Assembly (NCBI GenBank): GCA_963669405.2
Contig: CAXXHF010000003.1
Location: 310,001-374,000, forward strand
Direction of reading: 5' to 3'
Source of the DNA: Aureisphaera sp963669405
GTDB taxonomy: Bacteria > Bacteroidota > Bacteroidia > Flavobacteriales > Flavobacteriaceae
Length of the DNA: 64,000 nucleotides
Position numbers and translations under genes: made by a program. A model generated the notes under the pieces. The model worked only from the letters and a program-made list of their open reading frames with translations, did no database searches and was not told the origin of the DNA. Each line of letters starts with the position of its first letter. Position 1 is the first letter of the stretch. Shown piece by piece: positions 52,094-61,758 of this stretch.

Positions 52094-54538
52094 ATGTATA
52101 AACGTATCATCCTACTGCTGTTTATTTTTGGAGCTCATGCTACATTTGCTCAATTTTTAGAGGGAAAGAAACAGCTAGAAAGCTTTAAGGGCTTTTTCAA
52201 TTTTCATTATGCGGAAGAAGAAGGCTTCATATATCTGGAAGTTCCTTCAGACCGATTAGATTTCGAATTTCTTTATGTTCATTCACTCCGTACAGGATTA
52301 GGGTCCAATGACATTGGTTTGGATAGAGGTCAATTGGGAGGTGAATCTGTGGTGAAATTTGTGAAGGCAGGGAATAAATTACTTCTCATGCAACCTAATT
52401 TGCAATACCGAGCTATTACAGATAATGAACTGGAACGTAAATCTGTATCTGAAGCTTTTGCTACTTCGGTTTTATTTGGGTTTCCCATTAAAGAAACTAA
52501 GGATGGTAATCATATCATTGATCTAACCCCTTTTTTGATGCAAGATACCCATGGGGTGGCGAGAAAACTAAAACAGATGAAGGAAGGGACTTATAAATTG
52601 GATAAAACCCGAAATGCCATTTGGATGGAACGGACCAAAGCCTTTCCTAAAAACTGCGAGTTTGAAGCAATGCTTACGTATGTAGGACAACCTACCGGAA
52701 GGAGATTGCCTACGGTTGCTCCTGATGTATATTCAGTTTCGGTGGTACAACACCACAGTTTTGTGGAATTGCCAGATGATGCTTATCAACCTAGGGAATT
52801 TGATACCAGAAGCGGATCCTATCCTTTAACGTACTTAGATTATAGTACTCCTATATGGGAACCGATAAAGAAAAGATATATCACACGTCACCGATTGGAA
52901 AAGAAAAACCCAACGGCAGCAGTTAGTGAGGCTAAAGAACCTATTATTTACTATTTAGATCCTGGCACCCCAGAGCCTATACGTTCGGCTTTATTAGAAG
53001 GGGCCAGCTGGTGGAATCAAGCCTTTGAAGCCATTGGATATAAAGATGCCTTTCAAGTAAAGCTCTTGCCTGAGGGAGCAGATCCTATGGATGTTAGATA
53101 CAACGTGATCCAGTGGGTACATAGATCTACCCGAGGATGGAGTTATGGAGGAGGGGTTACTGATCCTAGAACGGGTGAGATCATTAAAGGGCATGTAAGC
53201 TTGGGGAGTTTACGGATTCGTCAAGATTTTATGATTGCTCAGGCATTGATGAATGCTCCTTTTAAGGCAAATGATGTTAACTACCAGCCTATGTTAGAAA
53301 TGGCTTTGGCTCGGATTCGTCAATTATCGGCCCATGAAGTTGGTCATACCTTGGGATTTGCTCACAACTTTGCCGCCAGTACCAATAATAGAGCAAGTGT
53401 CATGGATTACCCACATCCACAGGTTACTTTAAAAAATGGACAAATCGATTTTTCCAATGCTTATGATACAGGTATCGGAGAATGGGATAAGGTAACGGTT
53501 GCCTACAGCTATAGTGATGTTCCTACGGGAGTGTCAGAAAAAGTACATCTTAATGCTATTTTGGAAGGTGCTTTTGCCAATGGATTGCGTTACATTACTG
53601 ATAGTGATGCCAGAGCGCAATCTGGAGCACATGGTAAGGCTCATTTATGGGACAATGGAAGTGATCCTTCAGAAGAATTGAACCGTGTATTGGACCTTCG
53701 TAAAACTGCTATCACCAATTTTTCAAAAGACAATATACGGATAGGAGATCCTTATACAGTATTAGAAGATGTATTTGTTCCATTGTATTTTTTTCATAGA
53801 TATCAAACCGAAGCAGCAGTAAAAGCTATTGGGGGTATGGAATATGACTATTTGGTAAAAGGATATAATGGGGTTGGACCAGAATACCTTTCCAAAAAAC
53901 ATCAGCAAAATGCCCTTGATGCCATTTTAAGAACCCTTCATGTAAAAACATTAGCCATTCCCGAACATAAATTGCAATTGTTTCCTCCTAGAGCTTTTGG
54001 ATATGGGCGGAGTAGAGAATCATTCAAAAGTAAAACAGGAGTTGCCTTTGATGCTTTAGGGGCAGCAGCTACAGCATCAGAAACCACTTTGAGATTGTTG
54101 TTGAATACCGAACGAGCTAACAGATTGATACAACAAAAGGCTTTATACCCTAAGAACCTTGGTTTGGAAGAGGTGCAGTTAAGCCTTTTGGACGCTGTTT
54201 TTGTAGGGAAAAAAGGGAGTGATTATGAAAAAGAGGTACAGCGAACGATTCAATATACAAGTTTACAGTATTTAATGCGTCTTATGACTGATTCTAAAAG
54301 TAACGCACAAGTAAGATCAATTACCCAAGAAACCATTAAACAAATAAAGCGGTTATTTAATAACGACCCCAATCAATACAATAGATATCTTGTCTCAGAA
54401 ATAGATGCTTTTTTGAAAGCACCTACAAAATTCAAGGTAAAGATAGCCCCTCAAATTCCTGATGGAAGTCCCATAGGAAGTTGGCAATGCTATTGGTTTG
54501 GCAATGAAGACTATCCATTGGAACGGGAAAAACCTTAA
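52094..54538 (+). CDS. Zinc-dependent metalloprotease (DUF5117/DUF4953 type)
   Basis: 814 aa. Signal peptide 1-19 (ending TFAQ). N-terminal DUF5118/5117-like region (FKGFFNFHYAEEEGFIYLEV, DIGLDRGQLGGESVVKFVKA). The catalytic site is SAHEVGHTLGFAHNFA near residue 415: HExxHxxGxxH in which two His and the third His bind zinc and Glu acts as base, then VMDYPHP as the Met-turn. It is probably a periplasmic or surface protease; substrates unknown. Very common in Flavobacteriaceae. Confidence 0.9.
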   Translation: MYKRIILLLFIFGAHATFAQFLEGKKQLESFKGFFNFHYAEEEGFIYLEVPSDRLDFEFLYVHSLRTGLGSNDIGLDRGQLGGESVVKFVKAGNKLLLMQPNLQYRAITDNELERKSVSEAFATSVLFGFPIKETKDGNHIIDLTPFLMQDTHGVARKLKQMKEGTYKLDKTRNAIWMERTKAFPKNCEFEAMLTYVGQPTGRRLPTVAPDVYSVSVVQHHSFVELPDDAYQPREFDTRSGSYPLTYLDYSTPIWEPIKKRYITRHRLEKKNPTAAVSEAKEPIIYYLDPGTPEPIRSALLEGASWWNQAFEAIGYKDAFQVKLLPEGADPMDVRYNVIQWVHRSTRGWSYGGGVTDPRTGEIIKGHVSLGSLRIRQDFMIAQALMNAPFKANDVNYQPMLEMALARIRQLSAHEVGHTLGFAHNFAASTNNRASVMDYPHPQVTLKNGQIDFSNAYDTGIGEWDKVTVAYSYSDVPTGVSEKVHLNAILEGAFANGLRYITDSDARAQSGAHGKAHLWDNGSDPSEELNRVLDLRKTAITNFSKDNIRIGDPYTVLEDVFVPLYFFHRYQTEAAVKAIGGMEYDYLVKGYNGVGPEYLSKKHQQNALDAILRTLHVKTLAIPEHKLQLFPPRAFGYGRSRESFKSKTGVAFDALGAAATASETTLRLLLNTERANRLIQQKALYPKNLGLEEVQLSLLDAVFVGKKGSDYEKEVQRTIQYTSLQYLMRLMTDSKSNAQVRSITQETIKQIKRLFNNDPNQYNRYLVSEIDAFLKAPTKFKVKIAPQIPDGSPIGSWQCYWFGNEDYPLEREKP

Positions 54539-54572
54539 ATTTGCTATTATTTTTAACCTCTAACCTAACTTT

Positions 54573-55184
54573 ATGAGATATATTATATTTTTTCTATGCA
54601 TGATGAGTTCTGTTGCTTTACAGGCACAAAACGACAAAGGACATGTTAAAAATCTAACCGATGAATTCACTCAAAAATTACAAGAAAGGGGAATTCGGGA
54701 CTATTCGGTATCACAACATTTTTGCTCTGGGAGAATAGAGATGTTTAAAATAGACGGTAAGGTCTGTACTTCTAAAGATACCTATATAGAGGTTTATGTG
54801 TTGTGGAAAGAAGATGGACAGTCTTTTCTGAAGAAAATTGATAATTGTGGTTTGTTTCATTCTGTCATCCTTCCAGATAACTCCCTATATGACTTTTTTC
54901 AGACCAATAGTGGTGTAATGATGACCGAAAGGGTAAAAAATTACCGCAGCGAAAATTATACAGGAACCCCACAATCCCGAAAAAACACACAACCTTGTTT
55001 TAGAAGTATCCATCTAGATGATGATGGAAAATCATACGGTACCTACTTCAATTTATTTGACATTGGTAACAACTCTGATAGTGGAAAGAATCTGAATTAC
55101 GAGTACAATCAACAATTGAAAATTGTTCAATTCGATGCTCTTCTAAGTGAAGAGATTGGCCGTCATCAATTCAACAGAATATAA
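54573..55184 (+). CDS. Hypothetical secreted protein, 203 aa
   Basis: Signal peptide 1-19 (MRYIIFFLCMMSSVALQAQ). The mature part has four Cys (HFCSGRIEM, KVCTSKDTY, DNCGLFH and QPCFRSIH) that could form two disulfides, and a beta-rich body (YIEVYVLWKEDGQSFLKKID). Not recognised. It lies 34 bases after the metalloprotease gene and 31 bases before threonine aldolase, so co-transcription is likely but a functional link is not evident. Confidence 0.75.
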   Translation: MRYIIFFLCMMSSVALQAQNDKGHVKNLTDEFTQKLQERGIRDYSVSQHFCSGRIEMFKIDGKVCTSKDTYIEVYVLWKEDGQSFLKKIDNCGLFHSVILPDNSLYDFFQTNSGVMMTERVKNYRSENYTGTPQSRKNTQPCFRSIHLDDDGKSYGTYFNLFDIGNNSDSGKNLNYEYNQQLKIVQFDALLSEEIGRHQFNRI

Positions 55185-55215
55185 TTAATTATTCAGCAAT
55201 AGGATTCTCCGTACA

Positions 55216-56241
55216 ATGATCATAGACTTACGAAGTGATACTGTAACGAAACCAACAGCAGAAATGTTGGAATTTATGTCACGCGCCGAGGTAGGTGATG
55301 ACGTTTATAAAGAAGATCCCACGGTAAACGAATTGGAAGATCGATTGGCGAATTTGTTTGGTATGGATCAAGGTTTGTTTTTTCCTTCCGGGAGTATGGC
55401 AAACCAAGCCGCTATAAAATTGCATACTCAACCAGGAGAACAGCTTATCTGCGATAAATGGGCCCATGTATTTAATTACGAAGGAGGCGGAGCTTCTTTT
55501 AACAGTGGTGTTTCCTGTAAATTAATTGATGGTGATAGAGGTATGATCAATGCCAATGAAGTAGAAGCGTCCATTAACCCACCTGATTTTTACCACAGCC
55601 CATTAACTACGATGGTGGCAGTAGAAAATACGACCAATAAAGGAGGGGGGGCTTGTTATGAATTTTCAGAATTGGAAAAGATTAAAACCGTTTGCGATAT
55701 CCATGGTCTTAAATATCATATGGATGGAGCTCGTATCATGAATGCCCTAGTAGCAAAAAACGAAGATCCTTCTACCTATGGAAGAATCTTTGACACCATA
55801 TCCATTTGTTTAAGTAAAGGCTTAGGCGCTCCACTAGGTACGGTATTACTAGGCACTAATGAATCTATGGCCAATGCTATGCGGGTTCGTAAAGTACTGG
55901 GTGGGGGAATGCGTCAGGTAGGCTATGTAGCTGCTGCCGGTATTTATGCACTGGATCATCATATAGAACGATTGGCAGAAGATCATCAAAAAGCTTTAGA
56001 AATTGCCTTGGTGTTAAAAGGTCAGGACTATATAAAGGATGTGGAGCCCACAGAAACAAATATTGTAATATTCTATTTGGAGAATCATGTAAATGAAGAA
56101 AAATTCATGAACTATCTCTTAGAGCAAAACATTAAAATAAGTAATATGGGGCATGGCAAATTGCGTGTTGTGACCCATTTGGATTATACCCAACAAATGC
56201 ATGAATATTTTCTGGAAATACTAAGTGATTACCAACCATAA
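55216..56241 (+). CDS. ltaE: GntG-type PLP-dependent aldolase (low-specificity L-threonine aldolase)
   Basis: 341 aa, fold type I. MIIDLRSDTVTKPTAEML at the start, VGDDVYKEDPTVNELEDRLA, LFFPSGSMANQAAI, and YHMDGARIMNALVA with the Asp that binds the PLP ring nitrogen. The Lys of SICLSKGLGAPLGTVLLG forms the aldimine. It cleaves L-threonine to glycine and acetaldehyde, or acts on related beta-hydroxy amino acids. Terminator follows directly. Confidence 0.93.
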   Translation: MIIDLRSDTVTKPTAEMLEFMSRAEVGDDVYKEDPTVNELEDRLANLFGMDQGLFFPSGSMANQAAIKLHTQPGEQLICDKWAHVFNYEGGGASFNSGVSCKLIDGDRGMINANEVEASINPPDFYHSPLTTMVAVENTTNKGGGACYEFSELEKIKTVCDIHGLKYHMDGARIMNALVAKNEDPSTYGRIFDTISICLSKGLGAPLGTVLLGTNESMANAMRVRKVLGGGMRQVGYVAAAGIYALDHHIERLAEDHQKALEIALVLKGQDYIKDVEPTETNIVIFYLENHVNEEKFMNYLLEQNIKISNMGHGKLRVVTHLDYTQQMHEYFLEILSDYQP

Positions 56242-56245
56242 CCAT

Positions 56246-56277
56246 AAAAAAAGGCTCCTATTTAGGAGCCTTTTTTT
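56246..56277 (+). terminator. Terminator after threonine aldolase
   Basis: A-rich arm and GGCTCC pair with GGAGCC and the T-run around a 6-base loop (TATTTA), 5 bases after the stop codon. Confidence 0.8.
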
Positions 56278-56300
56278 ATCTCAAATAGTAAATATATTTA

Positions 56301-56618
56301 CTATACTTCTTTAACTTCTGCATCTGGAGCATTGTTTCTCACAGAATCGATACCATTTTCCATTCCAGACTCCCCGGCATACATTTGACTACTACCAATG
56401 ATCTGTCCGTTGGTTGATTTTAAGTTGAAATGGAATTTTCCATTTTTTGCAGTTTTTCTTTCCCAACAGTTATCGTCGGAACAGTTTGTCTTAACGGAAT
56501 CAATTCCGTTCATAGCTCCCGCTTTGGAAGCATACATTTGGCTAGATAAAATCACTTGGCCGTTAGCTGCCTTTAATACAAAATGAAATTTATCACCGCT
56601 TTTCTTTAATTCGAACAT
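56301..56618 (-). CDS. DUF1508 (YegP-like) protein, tandem repeat
   Basis: 105 aa made of two DUF1508 units: GDKFHFVLKAANGQVILSSQ at 8-27 and GKFHFNLKSTNGQIIGSSQM at about 59-78, each followed by MYxxxxGxxNGIDSV (MYASKAGAMNGIDSV; MYAGESGMENGIDSV). Each unit forms one-half of a beta-alpha-beta dimer. YegP-type proteins are cytoplasmic and of uncertain function; the family is stress-linked in some enterobacteria. A signal peptide is absent. Confidence 0.92.
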   Translation of the reverse strand: MFELKKSGDKFHFVLKAANGQVILSSQMYASKAGAMNGIDSVKTNCSDDNCWERKTAKNGKFHFNLKSTNGQIIGSSQMYAGESGMENGIDSVRNNAPDAEVKEV

Positions 56619-56891
56619 ATTTCTTGATTTAGTAGTTAAACTTTGTTATGATCCATAAATATCTTAAAAAAACCTGTTCCAAACAATTTTGAAACCTTCT
56701 TTTTAACCTATTAATAGGAATACTTTTTTGATGAGGTCAAAGCTATAGCTATTCATTCACATTTTGTCTAAAAAGGAAAACACCTGATCGAAAATAGGGG
56801 GCATTTAGGCGAAAAGCAAAGTTAATTTGCTATATTTAAGAGGCTTACTGCATAATTTTAGCACAGTTTTTAAACTAAAACATCAACAACA

Positions 56892-58571
56892 ATGAAAAAA
56901 TCTATTCTATTTGTCATTGCATGCTTTGTATTTACTTATGCAAACGCGCAAGACTTACCAACAAATCCAGAACCCGGTAAATGTTACGTACGTTGTGTAA
57001 CACCAGACGTTTGGGTAAACCAAGATGTGACTGTACAAGTGTCACCTGCTTACAAAAAGTTAACAGTAGTCCCAGCTGTGTACAAAAATGAAACTATAAC
57101 TGTAGAGTCTAAGGTTCCTTCACAGGACCTAAGAGTGGTTCCTGCAGCGTATGGAACTGAATCTTTCAGTATTGAAACCAAAGAAGCTTCTCAGCGATTG
57201 GTTAAGATTCCATCTCAAAAAACCAACGATACTGAAACGGTGGTTGTGAGTGAGGCTAGTTACAGTCTTCGAGTAGTACCAGCAGTTTATGAAAACCGTA
57301 CGTTCGAAGTAGTTGTACAACCTGCTTACCAGAAAGTAGAGATTGTTCCCGCAGTGTACGAAACCAGAGACGTGGTTATCACTACCAAAGAACCATCTCA
57401 AAAATTGGAAGTAATTCCTGCTGAGTATGGAACTGAAACAGTAACCTATGTAAAGAGAGAATATGGTTCAACCATAAGAACTACTCCTGCAAGTTTTACT
57501 CCTGATTTCGAATCTATCGAAACTAAACCAAAAACTGCTCGTTGGGAAATGAGTGAGACACCAGCTGCCGAATGTGCATCTAGTGATCCTAACGATTGTA
57601 GATACTGGTGTTATAAAGGAATTCCAGCAGAGTTTACTACAGTGAACGTTCAACGATTGGCTGCAGATGCTTCTTTCGCAAAAAGTTCTGACTGTGACAA
57701 GAACGGTGGTGCCGGTGTTTGTGGACAAGAGACTTACACAAAGACTGTATTATTGAAACCAGCGAGTACACGTACTATTGACATTCCTGGTGCTACAAAA
57801 ACGGTTAAGAAAACCGTAATGGTGACTCCACCAACTACAAGAGTAATTGATATTCCAGCGGTTACTAAAACAATGACTCGTAAAGTAATGGTAACTCCAC
57901 CAACTACAGAGCGTATTGAAATTCCTGCGGTTACAAAAACCGTTAAGAAGTCTATTTACTCTAACGAGAGTACTCGTACTGAAACTATTCCTTCAGAGTC
58001 TAAAACGTATACTAAAACTGTTATGAAGACTCCTCCGTCTACTGTAGCTGTTCCTGTTAGTGGTGCTAATAAGACATTAACAGTTACTAAACTTGTTTCT
58101 GATGCTAGAGTAGAAGAAGTTACTGTTCCTGCTGTAAACAAAACCGTTACAAAAGAAGTGCTTCAGTCTAAAGGTGGATTAACTACTTGGAAAGAAGTAG
58201 AGTGTGCTTTAGTTGAGTACCAAGCTCTTCCAATTAACTGGAACTTGGGTAGTGCTACGCTTACTTCTCAGGCCAAGAGTCTTATCGACACTCGTTTAAT
58301 GCCTGTATTGGCTCAGAATCCAGGGGTGAAATTAGAAATTGCTTCTCATACAGATTCTAGAGGTAGTAAGCCTTCTAACCAAGACCTATCTGAAAGAAGA
58401 GCACAAGCAGTAGTGCGTTACCTTCAGTCTAAGGGAATCAACAACAGTTTATTGGTTGCCAATGGATTTGGAGAAAACCGCTTGAAGAACAGATGTTCTG
58501 ATGGAGTATCTTGTACTGAAAGAGAACATGCTGTTAACCGTAGAACTGAATTTAGATTGATTAACAACTAA
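56892..58571 (+). CDS. OmpA-family protein with long beta-repeat region
   Basis: 559 aa. Signal peptide 1-19 (ending ANAQ). Residues about 40-200 hold 22-residue repeats centred on VVPAVY or IPSQ. After a Cys-rich interruption (CRYWCYKGIP, DCDKNGGAGVCGQ), residues about 280-440 hold a second set centred on DIPAVTKTV-KK-VMVTPPTT. The C-terminal 120 residues are a peptidoglycan-binding OmpA domain (LGSATLTSQAKSLID, HTDSRGSKPSNQDLSERRAQ, GFGENRLKNRC, NRRTEFRL). It anchors the outer membrane or a surface structure to the wall. Strong terminator after it. Confidence 0.9.
   Translation: MKKSILFVIACFVFTYANAQDLPTNPEPGKCYVRCVTPDVWVNQDVTVQVSPAYKKLTVVPAVYKNETITVESKVPSQDLRVVPAAYGTESFSIETKEASQRLVKIPSQKTNDTETVVVSEASYSLRVVPAVYENRTFEVVVQPAYQKVEIVPAVYETRDVVITTKEPSQKLEVIPAEYGTETVTYVKREYGSTIRTTPASFTPDFESIETKPKTARWEMSETPAAECASSDPNDCRYWCYKGIPAEFTTVNVQRLAADASFAKSSDCDKNGGAGVCGQETYTKTVLLKPASTRTIDIPGATKTVKKTVMVTPPTTRVIDIPAVTKTMTRKVMVTPPTTERIEIPAVTKTVKKSIYSNESTRTETIPSESKTYTKTVMKTPPSTVAVPVSGANKTLTVTKLVSDARVEEVTVPAVNKTVTKEVLQSKGGLTTWKEVECALVEYQALPINWNLGSATLTSQAKSLIDTRLMPVLAQNPGVKLEIASHTDSRGSKPSNQDLSERRAQAVVRYLQSKGINNSLLVANGFGENRLKNRCSDGVSCTEREHAVNRRTEFRLINN
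57030..58175 (+). repeat. About 22-residue protein repeats in the OmpA-family gene
   Basis: Two related repeat blocks lie in frame (57030-57500 and 57735-58175). Each unit is about 66 bases, and the DNA of neighbouring units in the second block is similar (repeated GTNATGGTNACTCCACCAAC-type segments of 20 bases), which indicates recent unit duplication. Confidence 0.65.
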
Positions 58572-58601
58572 GACATTCAATACGTTAACCGTCAACTTTT
58601 T

Positions 58602-58638
58602 AAAGAATTCCCAAAATATTTGGGAATTCTTTTTTTTT
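58602..58638 (+). terminator. Terminator after the OmpA-family gene
   Basis: AAAGAATTCCCAAA (58602-58615) pairs perfectly with TTTGGGAATTCTTT (58619-58632), a 14-bp stem with 3-base loop, into a long T-run. Confidence 0.85.
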
Positions 58639-58685
58639 TGGCATCTTTGGCACAAATAATGGTAGGCTATATAAAACCATTCTTC

Positions 58686-59159
58686 ATGAAAAAACTTTTT
58701 GTATTCTTTGCTTTGGTTAGTTTTTCAATAACTGGATTTTCTCAGAATGAGAATACGGGTCTTCATTGGATATACAATTTAGATGAAGCAAAGGAAGTAT
58801 CAAAAAAAGAAAACAAGCCCATACTTATTTACTTTACGGGGAGTGATTGGTGTCCACCTTGCAAAGGACTTAAAACTGATTTTTTTGATACTGAGGCATT
58901 CGCCGAAAGAGCCCATAGTATGGTTTTGGTTATGATAGACTACCCACGTAGAATGGATATTATCACTGAAGAGCAAAAGACTTATAACAAAACCATTATT
59001 GATAAGTACAATAAAGACGGTTCCTTCCCAAAGTTGGTGATGACTAACAGTAAAGGGAAATCACTGGGAGCCCTTTCGGGATACAGTTCTTACAATACCT
59101 ATAAGGATACCAGCCACCACTTTGATTTTGTAGACAAACACCTAGTTGGATATCATTAA
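58686..59159 (+). CDS. Thioredoxin-family protein
   Basis: 157 aa from the ATG at 58686, which gives a signal peptide (MKKLFVFFALVSFSITGFSQ). The frame extends upstream to 58620, but that would run over the terminator of the OmpA gene. Thioredoxin fold with active site WCPPCKGLK (about residues 49-57), then FFDTEAFAERAHSMVLVMID and GSFPKLVMTNSKGK with cis-Pro. It reduces or rearranges disulfides in the periplasm. It shares a 1-base gap with the convergent ybaB gene. Confidence 0.88.
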   Translation: MKKLFVFFALVSFSITGFSQNENTGLHWIYNLDEAKEVSKKENKPILIYFTGSDWCPPCKGLKTDFFDTEAFAERAHSMVLVMIDYPRRMDIITEEQKTYNKTIIDKYNKDGSFPKLVMTNSKGKSLGALSGYSSYNTYKDTSHHFDFVDKHLVGYH

Positions 59160-59160
59160 T

Positions 59161-59484
59161 TTATTTGAATAAGTCCATGCCCGGAATGTTGGGCATTCCT
59201 TCTTTAGCAACCGCTGCAATTTCGGTTTCATGTACTTGAGTAGCTTTTTCAATGGCTCTATTTAAGGTAAGAACAAGATAATCTTCCAATTGCTCCTTAT
59301 CGTCCAGCAAACTGTTATCTATTTCAATAGACTTTATGGCTCTATTAGCTGTAAGAGTTACCTTAAGAAGGTTATCAGAGCTATTTTCATCAATAAGGAC
59401 AGAGTCCAACCTTTTTTTTGTTGCTTCTACTTTTTCCTGGGTTTCTTTCAACTTACCCATCATTCCCATAAGATCTCCAAACAT
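59161..59484 (-). CDS. YbaB/EbfC-family nucleoid-associated protein
   Basis: 107 aa, the usual size. MFGDLMGMMGKLKETQEKVE at the start, then VTLTANRAIKSIEIDNSLL and LVLTLNRAIEKATQVHETEI. It binds DNA as a dimer and shapes the nucleoid. It reads away from the S9 peptidase gene. The C-terminal end carries MPNIPGMDLF, typical for the family. Confidence 0.93.
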   Translation of the reverse strand: MFGDLMGMMGKLKETQEKVEATKKRLDSVLIDENSSDNLLKVTLTANRAIKSIEIDNSLLDDKEQLEDYLVLTLNRAIEKATQVHETEIAAVAKEGMPNIPGMDLFK

Positions 59485-59548
59485 AATATGAATTTTAGAT
59501 TTAATGCAAATTTACTATTTTGGTATTCTTAACCCCATAAAATTTCAA

Positions 59549-61684
59549 ATGAAAAAGATCATTTTCGTTTCATTTCTATCTCTTATTTTTGCAGCTTCCT
59601 GCAAAGAAAAAGAAACGACTAACATACCTATGGATATTATACCTCCTAAAGCCGATAAAATTGCTAAAAATCTTGAAAAACATGGAGACGTAAGAGTCGA
59701 TAATTATTATTGGCTCAATGACAAGGAGAATGAAGAGGTTATAGATTATCTAGAGCGCGAGAATGACTATTATAATAAGATGACTGCGCATACCAAACAA
59801 TTTCAGGGTGATCTTTTTCAGGAAATGAAAAGCAGGATTAAAGAAGACGACGAGTCGGTTCCTTATTTCTACAACGGTTACTACTACATCACACGTTATG
59901 AAACAGGAAAGGATTATCCTATATACTCCCGTAAAAAAGATTCCTTAGAGGCCAAAGAGGAAATTCTCTTCAATGTTAATGATATGGCTAAAGAGTATTC
60001 TTATTACAACCTAAGGGGAATAAATGTAAGTCCAGATAACAAATGGGTTGCCTATGGAGTGGATACTTTGAGTCGTAGAAAGTATACCATTTATATCAAA
60101 AACCTAGAAACTGGTGAAATTCTAGATGAAACCATTTCCCTTACCACAGGTAGTTCTACATGGGCTAATGATAATAAAACACTCTTTTTTACCAGAAAAG
60201 ACGAGGTCACTCTTCGTGCCCATCGGATTTTTAAACATGTTAGAGGTGCAAATAGCGACCAAGACACACTTGTTTACGAGGAGAAAGATGAAACTTTCGG
60301 AACGTACATTTACAAAACCAAAAGCAATAAATATCTGATTATTGGTAGTTTTAGCACCCTAACGTCTGAGTTCAGGATTTTGGATGCAAATCGTCCAGAA
60401 GGAGAATTTCAGGTCTTTCAGCCAAGAACACGAGGGTTAGAATACAGTATTTTTCATTTTGAAGATCATTTCTACATTGTAACCAATAAAGACAAGGCGA
60501 CCAATTTCAAATTGATGAAAACTTCTGAAAAGACGACAGGAATGGACTCTTGGGAAGAAGTTATTGGTCATCGTGAAGACGTGCTCTTGCAGGACATCGA
60601 AATTTTTAAAGAATATTTGGTGGTTGAAGAACGAAGAAATGGACTCAATGAAATACGCATCAAACGTTGGGATGATACGTTAGATTATTACCTTCCTTTT
60701 AATAATGAAACCTATACAGCGTATCCTATTCAGAATATAGAATTCGATACCCAAATCCTTCGTTATAGCTACAATTCCTTAACCACACCCGCTTCTGTGA
60801 TCGATTTCCACATGCAAACCAAAGAAAAGGAAGTGAAAAAAGAAGTTGAGGTACTGGGAGGAAAATTTGATAAAGAAAATTATGAATCCAAAAGACTTTG
60901 GGCAACTGCCGAAGACGGTGTTAAGGTTCCAGTTTCTTTGGTGTATAAGAAAGGCATAAAGCTCAATGGTAAAAACCCATTATTTCAATATGCCTATGGC
61001 TCTTACGGTTCTACCATTGATCCATATTTTTCTACGGTACGATTAAGCTTACTGGACCGCGGGTTTATTTTCGCTATTGCTCATGTTAGAGGAGGACAAT
61101 ACCTGGGGAGGCAATGGTATGAAGATGGCAAACTCCTTAAAAAGAAAAATACATTTACAGATTTTGTGGATGTTTCCAAATTCCTTATTACCGAAAAATA
61201 TACCTCTCCAGAGCACTTATACGCCTCAGGAGGTTCAGCAGGAGGACTTTTAATGGGTGCTATAGTTAACATGGCTCCAGAGCTCTATAACGGTGTTGTG
61301 GCGGCTGTTCCCTTTGTAGATGTGGTGACTACGATGTTGGATGATGATATTCCATTAACCACTGGAGAATACGATGAGTGGGGAAATCCAAATGACGAAG
61401 TTTACTATAACTACATGAAGTCGTATTCACCTTATGATAATGTAGAAACAAAAAAATATACCAACATTTTGGTTACTACAGGTTTACATGATTCTCAAGT
61501 GCAATATTGGGAACCTGCCAAATGGGTAGCCAAATTACGAGAGATGAAGCAAGGAGATGATATTTTATTATTGCATACCAATATGGATGCAGGTCATGGA
61601 GGTGCTTCTGGGCGTTTTGAAGCTTTAAAGGAAGTAGCTATGGATTATGCCTTTATTCTGGATATGGAAGGAATAAGAAAGTAA
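59549..61684 (+). CDS. S9-family peptidase (oligopeptidase B/prolyl oligopeptidase-like)
   Basis: 711 aa from the ATG at 59549 (MKKIIFVSFLSLIFAASC, a lipoprotein-type signal with Cys18); the frame extends upstream to 59504. A beta-propeller covers about 60-420, and the alpha/beta-hydrolase domain follows. Catalytic Ser is in LYASGGSAGGLLMG, Asp in TTGLHDSQVQYWEP and His in DAGHGGASGRFE. It cleaves short peptides after basic residues (oligopeptidase B) or proline. The substrate preference is uncertain. A promoter-like element for the next gene lies beyond its stop. Confidence 0.92.
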   Translation: MKKIIFVSFLSLIFAASCKEKETTNIPMDIIPPKADKIAKNLEKHGDVRVDNYYWLNDKENEEVIDYLERENDYYNKMTAHTKQFQGDLFQEMKSRIKEDDESVPYFYNGYYYITRYETGKDYPIYSRKKDSLEAKEEILFNVNDMAKEYSYYNLRGINVSPDNKWVAYGVDTLSRRKYTIYIKNLETGEILDETISLTTGSSTWANDNKTLFFTRKDEVTLRAHRIFKHVRGANSDQDTLVYEEKDETFGTYIYKTKSNKYLIIGSFSTLTSEFRILDANRPEGEFQVFQPRTRGLEYSIFHFEDHFYIVTNKDKATNFKLMKTSEKTTGMDSWEEVIGHREDVLLQDIEIFKEYLVVEERRNGLNEIRIKRWDDTLDYYLPFNNETYTAYPIQNIEFDTQILRYSYNSLTTPASVIDFHMQTKEKEVKKEVEVLGGKFDKENYESKRLWATAEDGVKVPVSLVYKKGIKLNGKNPLFQYAYGSYGSTIDPYFSTVRLSLLDRGFIFAIAHVRGGQYLGRQWYEDGKLLKKKNTFTDFVDVSKFLITEKYTSPEHLYASGGSAGGLLMGAIVNMAPELYNGVVAAVPFVDVVTTMLDDDIPLTTGEYDEWGNPNDEVYYNYMKSYSPYDNVETKKYTNILVTTGLHDSQVQYWEPAKWVAKLREMKQGDDILLLHTNMDAGHGGASGRFEALKEVAMDYAFILDMEGIRK

Positions 61685-61699
61685 TTCAAAAATTTGCAG

Positions 61700-61707
61700 T
61701 AACTTTG
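61700..61707 (+). promoter_or_regulatory. Candidate -7 box of the cysteine/cystathionine synthase gene
   Basis: TAACTTTG fits TAnnTTTG and lies about 52 bases before the ATG at 61759. No TTG is visible upstream at the proper distance. Confidence 0.4.
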
Positions 61708-61758
61708 TCCCGATTTAAAAGAGAGGTAATACCTTGATTTTTAATTAAAATACCTTTT

